A stretch of DNA of 64,000 bases, taken from NCBI GenBank assembly GCA_949361645.1, contig OX442415.1:16822269-16886268 (forward strand), read 5' to 3'. Position 1 is the stretch's first letter. Every line of letters begins with the position of its first letter. The DNA is from Spongilla lacustris (Eukaryota; Porifera; Demospongiae; Spongillida; Spongillidae). Positions 23,401 to 38,400 of the stretch are shown here, one piece after another. The translations under genes and the position numbers were made by a program. The notes beneath the pieces are model-generated. The model had not been told where the DNA came from. It did not search any database and worked only from the letters and a program-made list of their open reading frames with translations.

Positions 23401-26400
23401 TTGTGTGTGCATGGTGTGTGTATACCTTGTGTGTGCATGGTGTGTGTGTACCTTGTGTGTGCATGGTGTGTGTACTTTGCGTTTGCATGTAGACATGTTT
23501 GAGATACTATGGGAAATGTAACAGAGGAAGGGAGAATGGAGGAAAGGGATAAGAGCTGAATAAGCAGGCAAATTTTATAAATAGAATTAAAATATGATGA
23601 ATTTGTGCATCACCTGTTTGGTGTAAAGCATTGGAATTTTTTTCATTTCAAGAATGCATAGAAGTGAAATTTGGAAGAGGCACAATTGCTTCCAAGGGAA
23701 GTCAAAGTGATGCCAGCTGCAATCAAAAATGCCTGAACACAATAAAGAAATTAAAGAATTGAACTATATATGTAACATTGGAATGCATGTATTATTTTTG
23801 TATGTGTAATTTTTGTTGTTTTGTACAAATGAACTTACAAGATTACTTCCAGGATTCCTATCAAGATCTTGGTCCTAAATTTCTTGCATCTTTTAGGATT
23901 CCTTTACAGAAATTCATCGCAGGATCCTGAAAGAAAAACCTCCAAGATCCTACGGGATTCCTAATAAGATCTTGGTCCCAATTTCTTGTATCTTATAAGA
24001 TTCCTATATAGGAATAACTAAAAGGATTTTGTAAGAATCCTACAAGTTCCTTTAAGAGACCCTTTAAGATTCTGTTAAGAAACTTATAAGATTCTTATCA
24101 GATCCTACAGGATTCCTAATAAGATCTTGGTCCCAATTTCTTGTATCTTATAAGATTCCTATATAGAAATAACTAAAAGGATCTTGTAAGAATCCTACAA
24201 GTTCCTTTAAGAGACCCTTCAAGTTTCTGTTAAGAAACTTATAAGATTCTTATCAGATCTTATGGGATTCCTAATAAGATCTTGGTCCCAATTTCTTGCA
24301 TATTCTTAACTCATTATAATTCTTATAAATTCTTACAGGATTTTTTGCTAGGGAGATAGCTACGTACTGCACTGCGTGTACGATCGTACGTAGAAGCACT
24401 TAGCAGTGCGTCCTGAAGATGAGAAACCTAGTGCATAAATACAAAAAGGTTATAAGCATGCATGATCCATACAATTATACGAGACGTAAACGCGCACAGG
24501 TACTAGTACTAGGTTAAGGACTCGAATGGAGGTAGTAATGGTATACATGTAACAGGACAAGGCCACGTGTCCCTTTTTTCCTAAGGTGACTTTTGCGTAG
24601 CTCCATGTACGCCGCTAAGCAAATTTATGCATTTCCCAGCGGGTTTTATGTGGACTCGAGACAGCGGCCATTAATTATCAGTATCGGCACGCCCTAACTG
24701 CATCGATTCGGTTTGGTCGATGAATGCTAATTAGCTAGTGTGGACGCACCCTCAATCCGGATCGATCCGGATTGCGGTTGGTAGTGAAGAAACGCCTTAA
24801 TAAGTATGGGGGGTGATCACTGCCATAATTCGACACGCGCTCGCTTTTCGTATTCGGGTCGCGCCATCTCGTATTCGGGTCGCGCCATCTCGTATTCGGG
24901 TCGTGCCGTCTCGTATTCGGGTCGTGCCATCTCGTATTCGGGTCGTGCCGTCTCGTATTTGGGTGGTGCCATCTCGTTACAGCTCCGTAACAGTACGTTA
25001 GGTAAGAACGTTCTGTTACAGCTCCGTTACAGACATGATACCTCTTAGCCGTTTATTTGTGATCGCATAATACCATTGCCATCGTTCCGTACCAGGGTTT
25101 GGATCCAGGGAATTTGTTTTACTTAATTGTATATAATCAGCCATGCTTATGAGCGCCGGCTGTACGCTCAGCTTCCTCTCCTCTCCGTGCATTCGACAGT
25201 ACGTAAGAACGGTACGTTCTGACCATAGTACATACTGACACATGCGTAGGGTACTGTCGTTAAGCTCATGCACCAATGAGAACCCGAGAGTGACGTGTCC
25301 TTTGGACCTCTGCTCACTTTGCATCGATCTTCTAATTTAACAATAAGACCGGTACCATGCAGATCATGTATATAACCAGACACACCCCACCTACAATAAT
25401 ACTAGGCCTAGTACTCTCGTGTTCTAGTATACTTCTCTGTTATACCCGGTGAATGCCTGACGACGACACAGATGTGTTTGTGTGACAGTACATATGTTAG
25501 GGGTTTGTGAACACTTAAGTGACTTAACATTTTTGTGTGTCATTAAAAAATTTTTAGTTGCATCATAGATATTTAATTAATATCTATGGTTGCATGTATA
25601 TGCAAGCAACTGCAAAATGAGTTCCATCACAGCAATACGTCTGATGGCATCTAACCATTTTCCTGGAGCTAGCCAGCAATCCTCTATACAGACGTCTGAT
25701 GGTAAGTGGGGAGTATGAGGGAGAGAAATTAGCAGAGGGAGTGGTTGAGAGATGTAGGGAGGGGTCAAGAATGGTAGAGAGGGAGGGAAGGGACCACAAG
25801 AGGGAGGGGTCATGAGGGGGAGGGATGAAAACAGGACAATAATAAAATTTGGATTTTTAATTTTCATGTATGTACATGACTGGATGTACATGTACCTCTG
25901 TTCCAAACTGGAAGGTGGTACTATTAGCTGCCTGGAGTCATCTTGATGAAGTCATCAACACCACAGCTGCCACAGTCATATTAAGTAATGTTCTGGCGCA
26001 TGCTGCTGTACTTGAGGCGCAGGGGGATGGAGAGAGTTCAGCCTGCTAGCATGGAGGGAGGAGGAACATTTTGACTAGGACATCACACCCATCCTTACAT
26101 GTTCATGTGTACACAACTGTGCAGTAACATATGTACATGTAACTGCATGCACAATAACATGTGGTGTTAACTGAGTTACACATATTTGTATACAAACACC
26201 TTGATTGCATCCTTAGCAGAGCTCTCATTAGATTTATGATGGCACTTGCCTGGTAAAATGCAGTGATATATAAATATTATACACACATGCAAAAGTGGCA
26301 CTTTTGAAATAGAATATCTTTAAAAGTACCATTTCTCTTTCTTGCCTTTCTTAAAAAATTCTATAACTTGGAGTTTTGCCAGGTCGTCCAAGTTTCCAAT

Positions 26401-29400
26401 ATTGCAATCTGTATTGTTTAGGAAACTTGGTGGACATCAAAATAAATTATTGGGATCCTACATGTAATGCCACAATTTAGTAGAATGTCCAAATGTTTTA
26501 TATAATTATAATGTAGATATCATTGATTTTCAGCTGGTGGTTTGTTATTCATGGAGGCATTGATGGCTATAGTCGTCGAATCATATACCTACATTGCTCC
26601 AATAACAATCGAGCAGACACAGTTCTGCAGTTGTTTCTTGCATCTGTAAGAGAATTTGGGCTACCAACCGGAATCCATGCAGACAGAGGTGGAGAAAATA
26701 CAGAAGTTGTTCAACTAATGCTACAACATCCATTACATGGACCAGGTAGCTTTATTACTGGTCAGTGTCCACAATCAGTGTATTGAGAGGTTATGGAGAG
26801 ATGAGTTTACACTGTGCACACAATCTGTTCTATACCATGGAAGCGGAGGGGCTGCTAGATTGTGAAAATGAAGTACATGTCTGTTGTCTCCATTATGTAT
26901 TTTTAAGTTGTATCGATAATAGCTTACAAGTATTTAAGGAGGCATGGAATCAGCATCTTCTAAGTTCTGAAGGCAACCTTTCACCATGCCAGTTATGGAT
27001 CAGTGGGGAATCTAATACAGAAAGCATACCTGAGGTATGGCATTTTTGATATTGGAAAAATTGTGCATACATTTTAAAATCACTAAAAACAAGACACAAG
27101 CACACAACACTATATAAACCAGATAGCTTATAGGTGTCTGATGTTTCACACCTACCTAATAGTTGTGTGTTTGTTAGCAGAACTCAGCATATGTGCAGCA
27201 ATCTTATAACTTGCAGGCAATGCCTGTGGTTAAGACTTGACTGAAATACTTCATTTCAACGTTAGGCTACCTGACTTGCTGTGAAGTCCTTTCTACTGTC
27301 CCGCATCAGCATGTAGCATGGCCTTGATTGATGAATGTAGAATTTTATTTGAATGTACACTCTAAAGTCATATAGTTTCGGCATGCAGCTGCAGAGCTCT
27401 GAAGCTGCATGCCGAAACTATATGACTTTACTGTATGGTGTTGCTATCAACACCATACAGGTAATATATTGTATGCCTAATAGCTGGTTACTAAGACTTG
27501 CCCGCACAATAATATGCTTACCCCAGCTATACTGTATACAGATATGACTTGAAGGGAAATAAATTTGGTACATATACTTACACACATGATTATGTGAATT
27601 ATATATTGTTTTGCAGGAGGATTTGAATACTTATGGTATCGACTGGAATGGTCCACTTGCTGTTTCCAGAAATGATGATGATTATGAAGTCACAGTACCT
27701 TATATTCAATCTATAGCTCCTTTACCAGATGGTGACTTGCAGGAAACTGTTCACCCTCTTGACCACAGTTGTAACCATCGAATTGACTTGTACATGACAG
27801 CTTTGCAATTTGTTAGTAGTAGATTGTAAGTGAACGTTGAAATGTGCAATTTGTTACTAGTAGATTGTGGAGAAAGAAAATGCATGTGCATGAATGAAAC
27901 CTTTTTTTTTCACCATATTATTTCCTGCATGAAATATTGTCACGTAAAAGTTCATGGTTGTGGAGATACTATCGTTAAACACTGCCTTTTTTTCTTTCCT
28001 TTTTTTTTCATGGGAGGGGGCCTGGGTGTTGTACATCATGTGTATAGGGTCAAAATTACAATACAAACCACTTTACATGACTGTAAATTCATTTTGGGAA
28101 TCACTTTTTTCAGTTATGTTCATGCAATTACACAGTAATTTTACAGAGGATTTTAAAATAAAGTGGATCCATTATTTCTTTTCTGGTGTATATAACCATG
28201 CCGTGGAGCAAGCCGTTCTGAAGGCACATGCAGTCAAGGCTAAGATAGCTAGATACTATACCATGCAGTTTGGTAACATAAGAGAAATAGAATTCACTAC
28301 TCTATACGGTATCTCCATCCCTCTCCCCTGCATGCAGCCCCACAGCATGATACTGAGGACGGTTTATGTGTTGGTTCTTGTGTCACCAACAACGTTAACG
28401 CAGCTTCAACTTGAAAACTGTGATCATTGACAAATAATTCGACAATGAAATATCGCGATATAGACGATATCGGCAAAGAACCATATCGCGGCAGCACTAG
28501 CTACAATACAATTCCCTTGAGTGATCACTCAATATTTCCGAAACAACACCAGAAATTAGATATATGGATACAAAACATTTTATTGTGCCTTGTAAAAGAA
28601 CATGTTAACATTAAATGAAGACACCAAATCTATCTACCTTGTATGAAATAATGGCTTCTTGTAGAATACAAATACAGTAAGATATCTGAAGCTTCCTCCA
28701 CTATAGTGCCAGTGGTTGCACTATTGAAAGCACTGATGAATGAGGAGGCTAAATATGGGAAGGAGTAATCAAGGCAATATATGCATGACTACATTTACAT
28801 TTCAGCAATTGTCGAATGGAATAATTCAAAAACTGAGGTTTCTCTGCATGTGAATGATGATTTATTCTTAACTTGTCACTAATTTTTTGGTCTCTTGGTT
28901 TGTAAAAAAAATTTTAGAATCCACAATACATGTAATAGTACACAAAGTTCAATATACATCATAATAAATAATTATTACTGAAAACATGATAAAAATGTCA
29001 CTTTGTTGTCCGTGTACAGGAATTGATTGCTGCTCCATCATCAAACCCTAGACCACAATCGCCAATTTGTTGGTCTCTATAATTAAATGATTCATTTTAG
29101 ATACTACCCCCAAATAGCACTTTTAATGTCATAGCTATAGATAATTCTCTTGACTGGTATACTCTGAGGTATGAGTCTCATTCATTAATTCAAATTAAAA
29201 AAACCTTCATCAGTCCCTTGCAGCATGCATGGAGGTATACTTCTGAGATGCACTTCAGTCTAGCTACTAGGATGCACTGCACTTCAAGCTGCTAGGATGA
29301 ACTGTACTTCTAGCTGCTAGCTGATAATGCATGCAGCATTATATGTGGAATAAACACCAAAGTAAAACTTTTGAGATGTGACTAGAATTACAGCGAGCTT

Positions 29401-32400
29401 ATAACCTGCAGGTTTGTATCCCAATGGCGCTGTGTAGATATATGCAGCCTACTTGCTATCAAGGCTCAACATACACTTCACTTAGGCCATGCACCAGATT
29501 TGCTGTGAGGTCTTTGTTGTCCGACTCCCACATGTATATGATGAATTTGACACTGGTCAGTGCGAAAGCAAGGGCCATGATACACTGAAAAACATACAGT
29601 CCTATATAAAATATTCAGTGACCGTGTTTCGCATGCAAATGTATGTAATATTAACATGCAGTATTATTGTTTCAATTAAATTATGCATAATAAAATAGAT
29701 ATCTTACATCCCGTGTTACATGCGTATGATTACTTTGCATTGTATAGTGCATAATGTATTATCTTATACATGTATACATTGCAGGAGGATTTGAATATGT
29801 ATATGAAATGGTCCACTTTCTGTTTCCAAACAATAAAATGATGATTATGACTCGGTTCGACACAGTACCTTCCATAGCAGATGGTGTACAGCCGGCACGA
29901 CTTACGTTCATCCTCTTAACAACCATATGCATAGCATTGCATTTGTCAGCTTTGCAGTGATAAATTTGTTGACAGATAAGTGAACCGGTGATTAAATATT
30001 AATGTCAGCTTTGCAAACTGTTACTAGACAATTGTGCTGGGTGAAAAAACAAGTGAATACATTGTATAATTGGGGGTGATTATGAAAAGGCCTCACAATG
30101 ACACCATTAAGATACAATGGAAATGCACACATAAATTGAACACACAATCTTAGCAATAAGTAAACTACACATCTAGAAACAATGCACATGACAAAGAGAA
30201 ACGGACAATGGCTCGAGATCATGTTGGCATAATTATAACTGAACAGGATCTATGCATGGACCCAGCTCAATTGAGAAGAATCAATTCTACATTTTTATTG
30301 TTGATGGATCTTTTTGCATGGAATTGTTCCCAACTGATAACATATACAAGTAAGTACAAAACCATTCCGGCTTTAGAAAGTTGGTGTTTTCAAAATTATC
30401 CTATATGTAGCTTATGATAAACTACAACTTGCTAAATATAGGGCTTTATTATTGTTAGACCATTGTTTCGCAGTCTTTTATACTCCATCCTATAGCAGCT
30501 TGAAGTGCAGTAAATCTAGCAGCTAGAAGTGCATGCTTGACATCTCAAGTTAGTACTCTATAGAAGTACCTCCATGCTTGCTAAAGGTTTTTTTTAAATG
30601 AATGGAGACTCATCCCTACCAGTCGGGTCAAATGTGATGCCCATGGGATATAGCTATGACATTACAATTTTTTTTTTTTTTTTTTTTTTGGGGGGGGGGG
30701 GGGGGGGTGGGGGGGGGGATAGTATCTAAAATGAGTTATTTAATTGCACCAAAAATTTTGGTCTAGGACGATCATTATAAGACCAAAAACATGGTGACAA
30801 GTTTTTAAATATTTTTTATAATTATTCCTCATTCACAAAGAAATCTCAAATTTTTATTGTTCCATTCTGAAATCGCTGAAATGTAGGCTCGATACACCTC
30901 TTTTATGTACACATGCTTTGACATATAGTGCTGTCACGGAGGAAAGTGTCCGTCGGAGTAACTTGTCCTAACCGGATATTTTACTCCGAAGTAAATTGTC
31001 CTAACCGGACGTTTTACTCCGGAGTAAATTGTCCTAACCGGACGTTTTACTCCGGAGTAAATTGTCCTAACCGGACATTTTACTCTAGAGTAAATTGTCC
31101 CCCAACGGAATAAGCGGTCCGACATTGTGCCGTAAATTTTGATTTCAAACTATACATAGTCCGCAGCCAGGTGGTGTAAGTTTTGAATCACTACACCGAT
31201 AAAGGCCATAAGGATTAAGGAGCGTAGCTGGCTTTTCAGATATTGCATGTGACTTATACTACAGCTGCTTAAATGGATGAGAGGACAGATGCATATGACA
31301 ACGAGGAACGAGTTTTCTGATGTCCACACTCCACAGGTACCCTGCGCCGCTAATGAAAAGAGGAATCCTTCCCTCGATGAAAAGCAAACAGGTATAGATC
31401 GTCCACTTGTTAATACACTCGCTTACGTCAGTGTTCAGTAGCATGCAAAGAAAGGCATGTGGGTGGAAGTGATACTGATTCAGCAAACACCAGAGGAAGC
31501 AAATCATGGAGTCCTGCCACAATGATCATACTGCTGGTAACCTAGCTTATAAATAAGGTGTCAGAATTAACGTTTTTACTGGCCTAGCTGGTGCTCGCAT
31601 GCATGACAGGTGGCAGCTGTTTTGGCATGTCCAGGGAAAGTGATTAGCATCAAAATGATAAAAGTTTAACAGCAAGACGGGGAAAATGACCTGGCTTATT
31701 TTGCAACAGCTATAGCTCACCCGGCTAATATATGCAACATGGTCATTGTATGTTTCAGCAGAGTGAAATTAGTCAGAATTTATTAAGATACTCTCCATGC
31801 AAGTTTCCAGTGGAGAAAAATGAAGAGAAGAGTTAGTGTTAACTAGCTGAATTAGCAACTGAGTATAGAAATTTTCTGAATGCCTATTGACAAAAGGAAA
31901 ATGATTGACTGTTCAGGATGCAAGGAGTGGTACCACTGGACTGTGTGACGGATATTCTAGAAAGAGCCTCAAATGAGTTGGATCGTGTGTGGTCTTGTAC
32001 TTCATGTAAGAGATGAAACTGAATATGAATACTGACCTATATAGCTCATAAACATTGATTGTGATACTGCTCATTCCTGTCCTTGATGTATTAATTTATG
32101 TTATGGCAGCTCATATTGAAATCATAGGGCACATCAATTCGTGGCGAAGAGCAAACTGTCCTGGGACACATTTAATTCCTTGGCCTACGAGTTAATTCAG
32201 AATTTAACTGACATCTATACGTTACGAAACTTGTATAGGTCATGAGGGTAAATTGTCCTCCCCCCCCCCCTCCCCCCCGTATAGAATGTAACTACATTCC
32301 GCACTAGGATGACTCGCCCGATTGTTTTCCTATACTGTTCTTCCTGCCTACAGCGTTCTCATTATGTCATCCAAACTAATAACATCTGCACAGCTGAACG

Positions 32401-35400
32401 TGATGATAATGATAGCTCATTACTGAAGTACGTGTCTCAATAATAAAAAAGCACTATCTTTATTAGTTAATCAGCTCACAATCTTTTTTATAATTTGCTA
32501 ATCTTTAGCCGATAAGGTGAAGTGCAGAAGGCATATTAATCTATTATTGGGACACATATCATGCTAAGTAAAGGCAGGCGGTGAAATGTCTGCATCCAAA
32601 TGTTTCTTATAATATTATTCAGTACCGTTTGAATGGGACATACTGGCTACATTTTTGGTCAAGGAAAGCTGATGCTTACAAGCAATATAGATTATAAAAT
32701 TTATAAATCATATGGCGGATTATGCTAAATAACAATCTGATTAATGGATCATGGAATTACCTATATACCAATCAACACTGTCAGAGGATGTAACAACAGT
32801 AAGTGGCAATTACTTCCAATGCGTGTGTGTACTTTCCGTAACTGATCAGTAATTAAATGTAAGCCATCTTCGCCACTTGTCCAATTAACACTCCATGCAA
32901 CATGGGGGATTTAGGCGGTACAGGTTGCAATATTTCTATCTTCGTATCACTGAACAGGCTTGGGTAGTAAAAGGACATCCAAGTAATTAGTTTGGGAATA
33001 ACCTTTGCATTATATAACCTTATTCCTGAAGTATATGGATCCTATTTATCTCAATATATTTCAAACTCTCATATCAGATTTCAGCCATGCATTATATATA
33101 TATTTTTAATGAAATGCTCGTGTATGTGCTAAGTAATGCTTTCAACTGGTGAGAATTTAAAGAACAAGAGCTCCACTTGCTGAGTACAGTGTGTGATACG
33201 AAAATACTACCAGTCCACCACTTCATACCCATATCATATTGGGGTTGCATAAAAGGTTTCCCAGCTTTGAAATAAATGTAATATATTAATATGCACAAGT
33301 AGGTTACCAGAATACAATGTAATACAAATTCCAACAGTGGTCAGTACCATTTCAGGTGCATTCAGCAAAAAAGTGTTCCTCCATCATGGATGTGCACTAA
33401 TTATCAATCTGTGTAAGTAGCAAGTAGATTGTGATATTATTTATCTTGGCGCGAATTATTGGCCAGCGTTTAGCTACTAGTACTGACTATGAATCTATGA
33501 CACCGGCTCATTCAAGGCCTTTTAAAAAATCATCTTCTTATATTGCTTCGAAACTTGCCTAAAGTCGCCCTAAACTTTAAATAGCAAGTTTGCTCCATAG
33601 TTGTTAACGTTTGACATCAGTCATGACATGAACTGTTCAACGTTTTATCCGAAACTACTTACCAGTATCAAATGAATTCACCGTAGACCACAAAGCCACG
33701 TGCGCGTATTAAAATGGCGTCGCGACAACAACAAACGCTCGCAGTCCGACCTGGCAGACCAGGGTGCGAAAAGCACTTGAACACTGCAGAAATACTCCGT
33801 TGTGGAAATTTGGAGTCATCATTAAGACGGTACATGATGAAACCCGAGCTCACAGCGACGTAATTGGTATTAACGTGTTTAATATTAACAGATGACGAGG
33901 AAAGGGGCTCAGATTTGTTTTTGGATCTGATCACATGCAACATCAGGGCTCAATATGGATGTGGCTTTGCTATGACGTAAGTCAAGCGCATGTAAGAGAC
34001 AGTGGTTGTTCTGAAAGATGAAATGGGGAGAGCTAGAGAGAGCGGGAGAGAAGACACGTGGTATCACCTTGATTTACGTGCATTATTCCCCTTCATTAAT
34101 TTCACTATCAGTATGTAAGGTGCTGCACTGCACGTAGCAGTAGGGTTTCTGAGCTTAGCATCTGCTGATCATTACCCATGCAATGCAACACATAGTTGAT
34201 TACATCATTTCTGTGTTGTTTGGAAGTTAGGTGTTCTATTTCAGTTTGGGGAGGCTGTATGACATTGATGAGCAATGTGGGTTGCATGGTAGAAGCACAT
34301 GCAACTATCATTGTGTGCTATCTCTGGTCTGATGTCATCCTAATCTCTTCCCCCGCCCCCCCCCCCCCCCCCCCCCCCTTAGGAGATGAATTTGATGCTG
34401 TGTCAGTGTAGGGCATGGGATCCACCTACAGCATTGTGAACTTTCAGAGTGCATCAAAGTCAGGCTACACAACACAAGTTGATGCCCACTGAGTGATTGT
34501 GTGTGTGGGACTGTTGTGGATATGAGGATGGTAAGTGTTCTGTGTGGGGAAGCTATGTGATATATTGTATATGATGCATGTGTGAGGTATCATCATTTGT
34601 GCAATTGTGTGATATTCTCCCTCAAGAGTATCGAAATGAATTTGATGTGTAGGGCATGTGGTCCACCTTTGAGTTATTAAGTGTGTGGACGAAAGTTGCT
34701 AAACGTGAACGAGACAGCACTTGCGAGTAACTTTAACGTGAACAAGACAGCACTCTTGTGGGTACTCACTTTGCTTGCGTACATGCATATCAGTACTTTT
34801 TAACCATGCCATGTAGCTTATTACTTACGCACATGCATATTGTTTATGCTGCATGCATATTAACCGCTAGAATGTTCACCTGCACCAAGTGCAGGTATAA
34901 GTATTGGGCTACCTGCTAGCTGAAAAAAGCAACCTGTATATTTGAAACCCTGTAAATTCTACTAAGGGGTGCTCAAAGCTCCACGCGCACATACTGGCCA
35001 GACTGTCCATGCAGCATGGGTCATGTCCTCACCAAGGCAATAGTTAGCTCCTTGACTTGGATTCACTAAATGGTGTACAGCGAGTGAAGGAATACATACA
35101 TCATATGGGACAGTTTCCAAGAAAATGGCCCTTCGTTTATGATTATAAAATCTTATAAAATTGCTTTGTATTTGAATCATAATAACTTCTGAATGGTTAA
35201 GGCTATCGACTTCCTCTTTTCAACACTTCATACTACACCATTTCTCTATGGAAAAATACATTTTCAGGTCTTGCACTTGCTCAGTGCCTGTATTGCAACA
35301 TCCGATACCCCACCGGGTTCAAACCCGCCATAACTTTCTGTAGGAGTAATCAAATCGCTTCAAATTAGGTTTGTAGGTAGAGAGGTATCGATTTGTTCAG

Positions 35401-38400
35401 TTCGTTAATTTTTATGCATCCGTTACGGAGATGCAGTTGAACAAACTTCGTGCACGTTTTCCTGCTTGATTCGCGCCAATGTTATAATTCCCGCCTCCCC
35501 ATACATTGAGCGGAATGCAATTTGCCCAAATCTGTGGTGCAAATCGAGCGCGAAAATGTGCACATAGTTTGTTCAACTGTATCTCCGTAATGGGTGGATA
35601 AAAATTAACGAACAGAACAAATAGATAGATATAGGGCCTCTCTACCTACAAACCGAATTTGAAGCGATTTGATTACTCCTACAGAAAGTTATGGCAGGTT
35701 TGAACCCGGTGGTGTGGTATGCAGTGTTGACAATAGGAAGTCGATAGCCTTAACCGTTCAGAAGTTATTATGATTCAAATATTATAAGATTTTATGATTA
35801 TAAACGAAGGGCCATTTTCTCGGAAACTGTCCCATATAATAATATAAAGGCCAATGTACACAGCGTATACAAACATAATGGAGAAAGGCTGTGTATAGAG
35901 TGCATTAAAAATGGCTGAGAGTTGTATCTTGCATGAAACATTAACACATTTGCTTTTTTTAATCACACTAACTAACTGTTAATCTCCAGGCATTGGTCCT
36001 AGATCTAGAACATTGGTGGTCCTACATCTAGGACTACTACATTTCAACTTCGAAGTTAATTCAAATAAGCATTGTATATTTCAACTTATCGTCTCCAATC
36101 TTAGTTGGATAAATAGTAGTTAAGAAGAAAACACTTTAATGATAGATTGTCACCTACGCATACATGTAGGCATTGCAAACCACTTTTTGTTTTCCAAACA
36201 GTGAACAAACAATTTAGCCAACATTTGAAATAATGAGGATCAATTTACCAAAGAAGGCTACTTGCAAAGTGGCGGCAGAAAACAATGCCAACATGCTGCT
36301 AGTGCTATGTATGCTGTTGGTGCACGCCCCTCATTTAGCTGGAGTTCCGATTTGCAAAAAACTTACAAGAAGCATTCTTCGCTTTTTTAGGCAGATATAA
36401 TTTTTAACTCTTTTTGCCAAACACACACGATTTCCTACCTTTCATTAGGAATTGTAGGCAATTTTTGTACACTCCTCCATCTTAATTGTGTATCTAAAGA
36501 GCCAATGGTAGAATGAGCTCCAAAGCAAATTAAAAAACGAAGCCTTATGATGTTACATTATTCAAGTTCAACATTTTATATGGTATTGAATGCAAGGACC
36601 ATAGGTTGCAATAGAACACCTACACGTAGGCTAAAACAGCACTTTTTGTCTACAAGGCTACATGTAGGTGTTTGTTCGATCTACCATTAACAATTCATTT
36701 ATTTTTCGATATTACTGTAGCAGAATGAGTTTTTTTGTAAATTAAGTGGAGAAAGTGAATCAGTTGTTCTTTTTTTTGTTTTTGTTTTGCTTTTAACTTC
36801 ACACCCATATGTGCTCTATTTCAGGGGACATACATTGTGCTTCAAACTATAAATGATTGCATTTACATGAAGAGTAAAATTAGCATTCAGGAGGAGAATT
36901 TATATTTGAGCTAGCCATAGTGAGTTTATGAGCACTCTTTCCATTAACCAATTACATTTCATGATTTTAATACACAAATGTAGGGTTATTTATCACCGCA
37001 TCCACGAGAAACGCGGGGAAATTTAGTCTATTTTGGGGCAAACCGAAAAATGATTAATTCCCTCTAGATAGAATTGCTTGGTTTTAAGTGGAGATTTCAC
37101 TACATGTACTGTTATGAGGCATGTTGCATTTTTTGTATCTCAAACAGACATACCATTGGCTCGAAACATCATTGCATAGTTGATTGGTTCTAGCGTTATC
37201 GCGTACGAGGTACAGATTTTTAAAATAACATATTGCTTCTAGAGCATTACAATAAATGCGTAAAAACTGTATGAAACTATGTGAAAATGGTTTAAAATTA
37301 TGGCTCTAAGTTATCAACTCTCACGGTCAGTGTGATATGCAGTGCAAGGTAATGAAATAAGAAAACGGCATTACCGCGAGTGAATTTTTGCGTGGGCAGA
37401 CTTCAAGAATCTTTCTTCCTGTTTTACTAAATAACATACCATGACTCTATCCAGACAGGTACAGACTGTATGTTTTGGTAGAACTTGCAAAACCTGCCTT
37501 CGCTGGCACTTTGGATAACTTGCAAAACCTGCCTTCGCTGGCACTTTGGATGAGTGGACCACACCCCCTGTCTACTGCGAGCGAAAATGTCTTGTAACTT
37601 ACTGCTGAAATCGAGTGCAATAGAAGCTTTGGCTTGTTTTTATGTACCCTCCTATAGTTGTATAACCCAGCAATTTTGATTCAGTAATACTCAAGGTGGT
37701 GGGAAACATGACCCTGAAAAAAGTGTATGCGAGGGCATTTACCACATCACGTACCCATTCGATATTTTCATGTAACAGGGAGTTATTTATAGAGCACCAT
37801 TGCAGAAAAAGTATAAATTACTATTTACAAATGGGTGAGCTTTCTGATCATATTTTTTTCCAGTCAAAAAAACGATAGGAGGGAATTATCAATATTCACA
37901 AATGCCCCAAAATTTCCCCATGTCTCTCATGGATGCGGTGTTATAAAGTGTTGAAATGGATATAAAATAGTAATTACACATACATACTTTGAATTGGTTA
38001 ACCCTTTCTCATCACGGATTATTGAATACCATTATTGTGTTTGCAGCAATATTACTGCAACCAACAACAGTAGGAGCATTTCGAATGGCATGCTGTGCAC
38101 TTTCATTGCACATAAGGTGTTGATTCAGTTTTCATCTGATACATTGGTTGTACATAATTAGTGGTGAGTAGTGTGACCGTCATAGGCCTAAAATGCAGAG
38201 AAAAAATAATACAAATACATACATGTACATCTAGAAATAGAATTATAGTTGCCTCCTCAATGACTTCCTCTTCATTTGAATGTCGGCAAACTGTTCGCCC
38301 ATCTTCTAGATATTCATTAAAAATCAGCTGGTGACCCAGTTTGCCAATGAATGCAATAAAGCTGTCAACATCTTTGGGATCTGAAAAAGCCTGCTCAGAC

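Larger units (their letters stand above)
20838..24797. mobile_element. 3.96-kb non-autonomous TIR element, TSD TAA
   Basis: Inverted termini of about 101 bp with one mismatch begin AGGCGTTTCTTCACTACC and include the palindrome atccggatcgatccggat. TAA flanks both ends (20,835-20,837 and 24,798-24,800), and copy 1 (about 6,103) shows the empty site. A 3-bp TSD of this type is known for PIF/Harbinger elements. No transposase is present. The interior is built of repeats: a 71-bp tandem array, a CATGGTGTGTGTACC array and a diverged repeat field at 23,840-24,340. Confidence 0.88.

Noticed and set aside
22629..23571. Cys/His-rich ORFs (CVCMVCVYL, HTMHTQGT) that might suggest a metal-binding protein
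   Set aside because: Translations of a GT-rich minisatellite inside a non-autonomous element, open in several frames at once.
33714..33863. First exon of an Argonaute-like protein (VRPGRPG)
   Set aside because: Similarity is only a few residues, and no PAZ or PIWI domain follows.
34350..34379. Poly-C, poly-G and poly-T runs (also 6,631, 16,860, 30,670 and 38,847) as functional quadruplex sites
   Set aside because: Simple homopolymer runs that may also be assembly-length errors; no positional relation to a gene was found.
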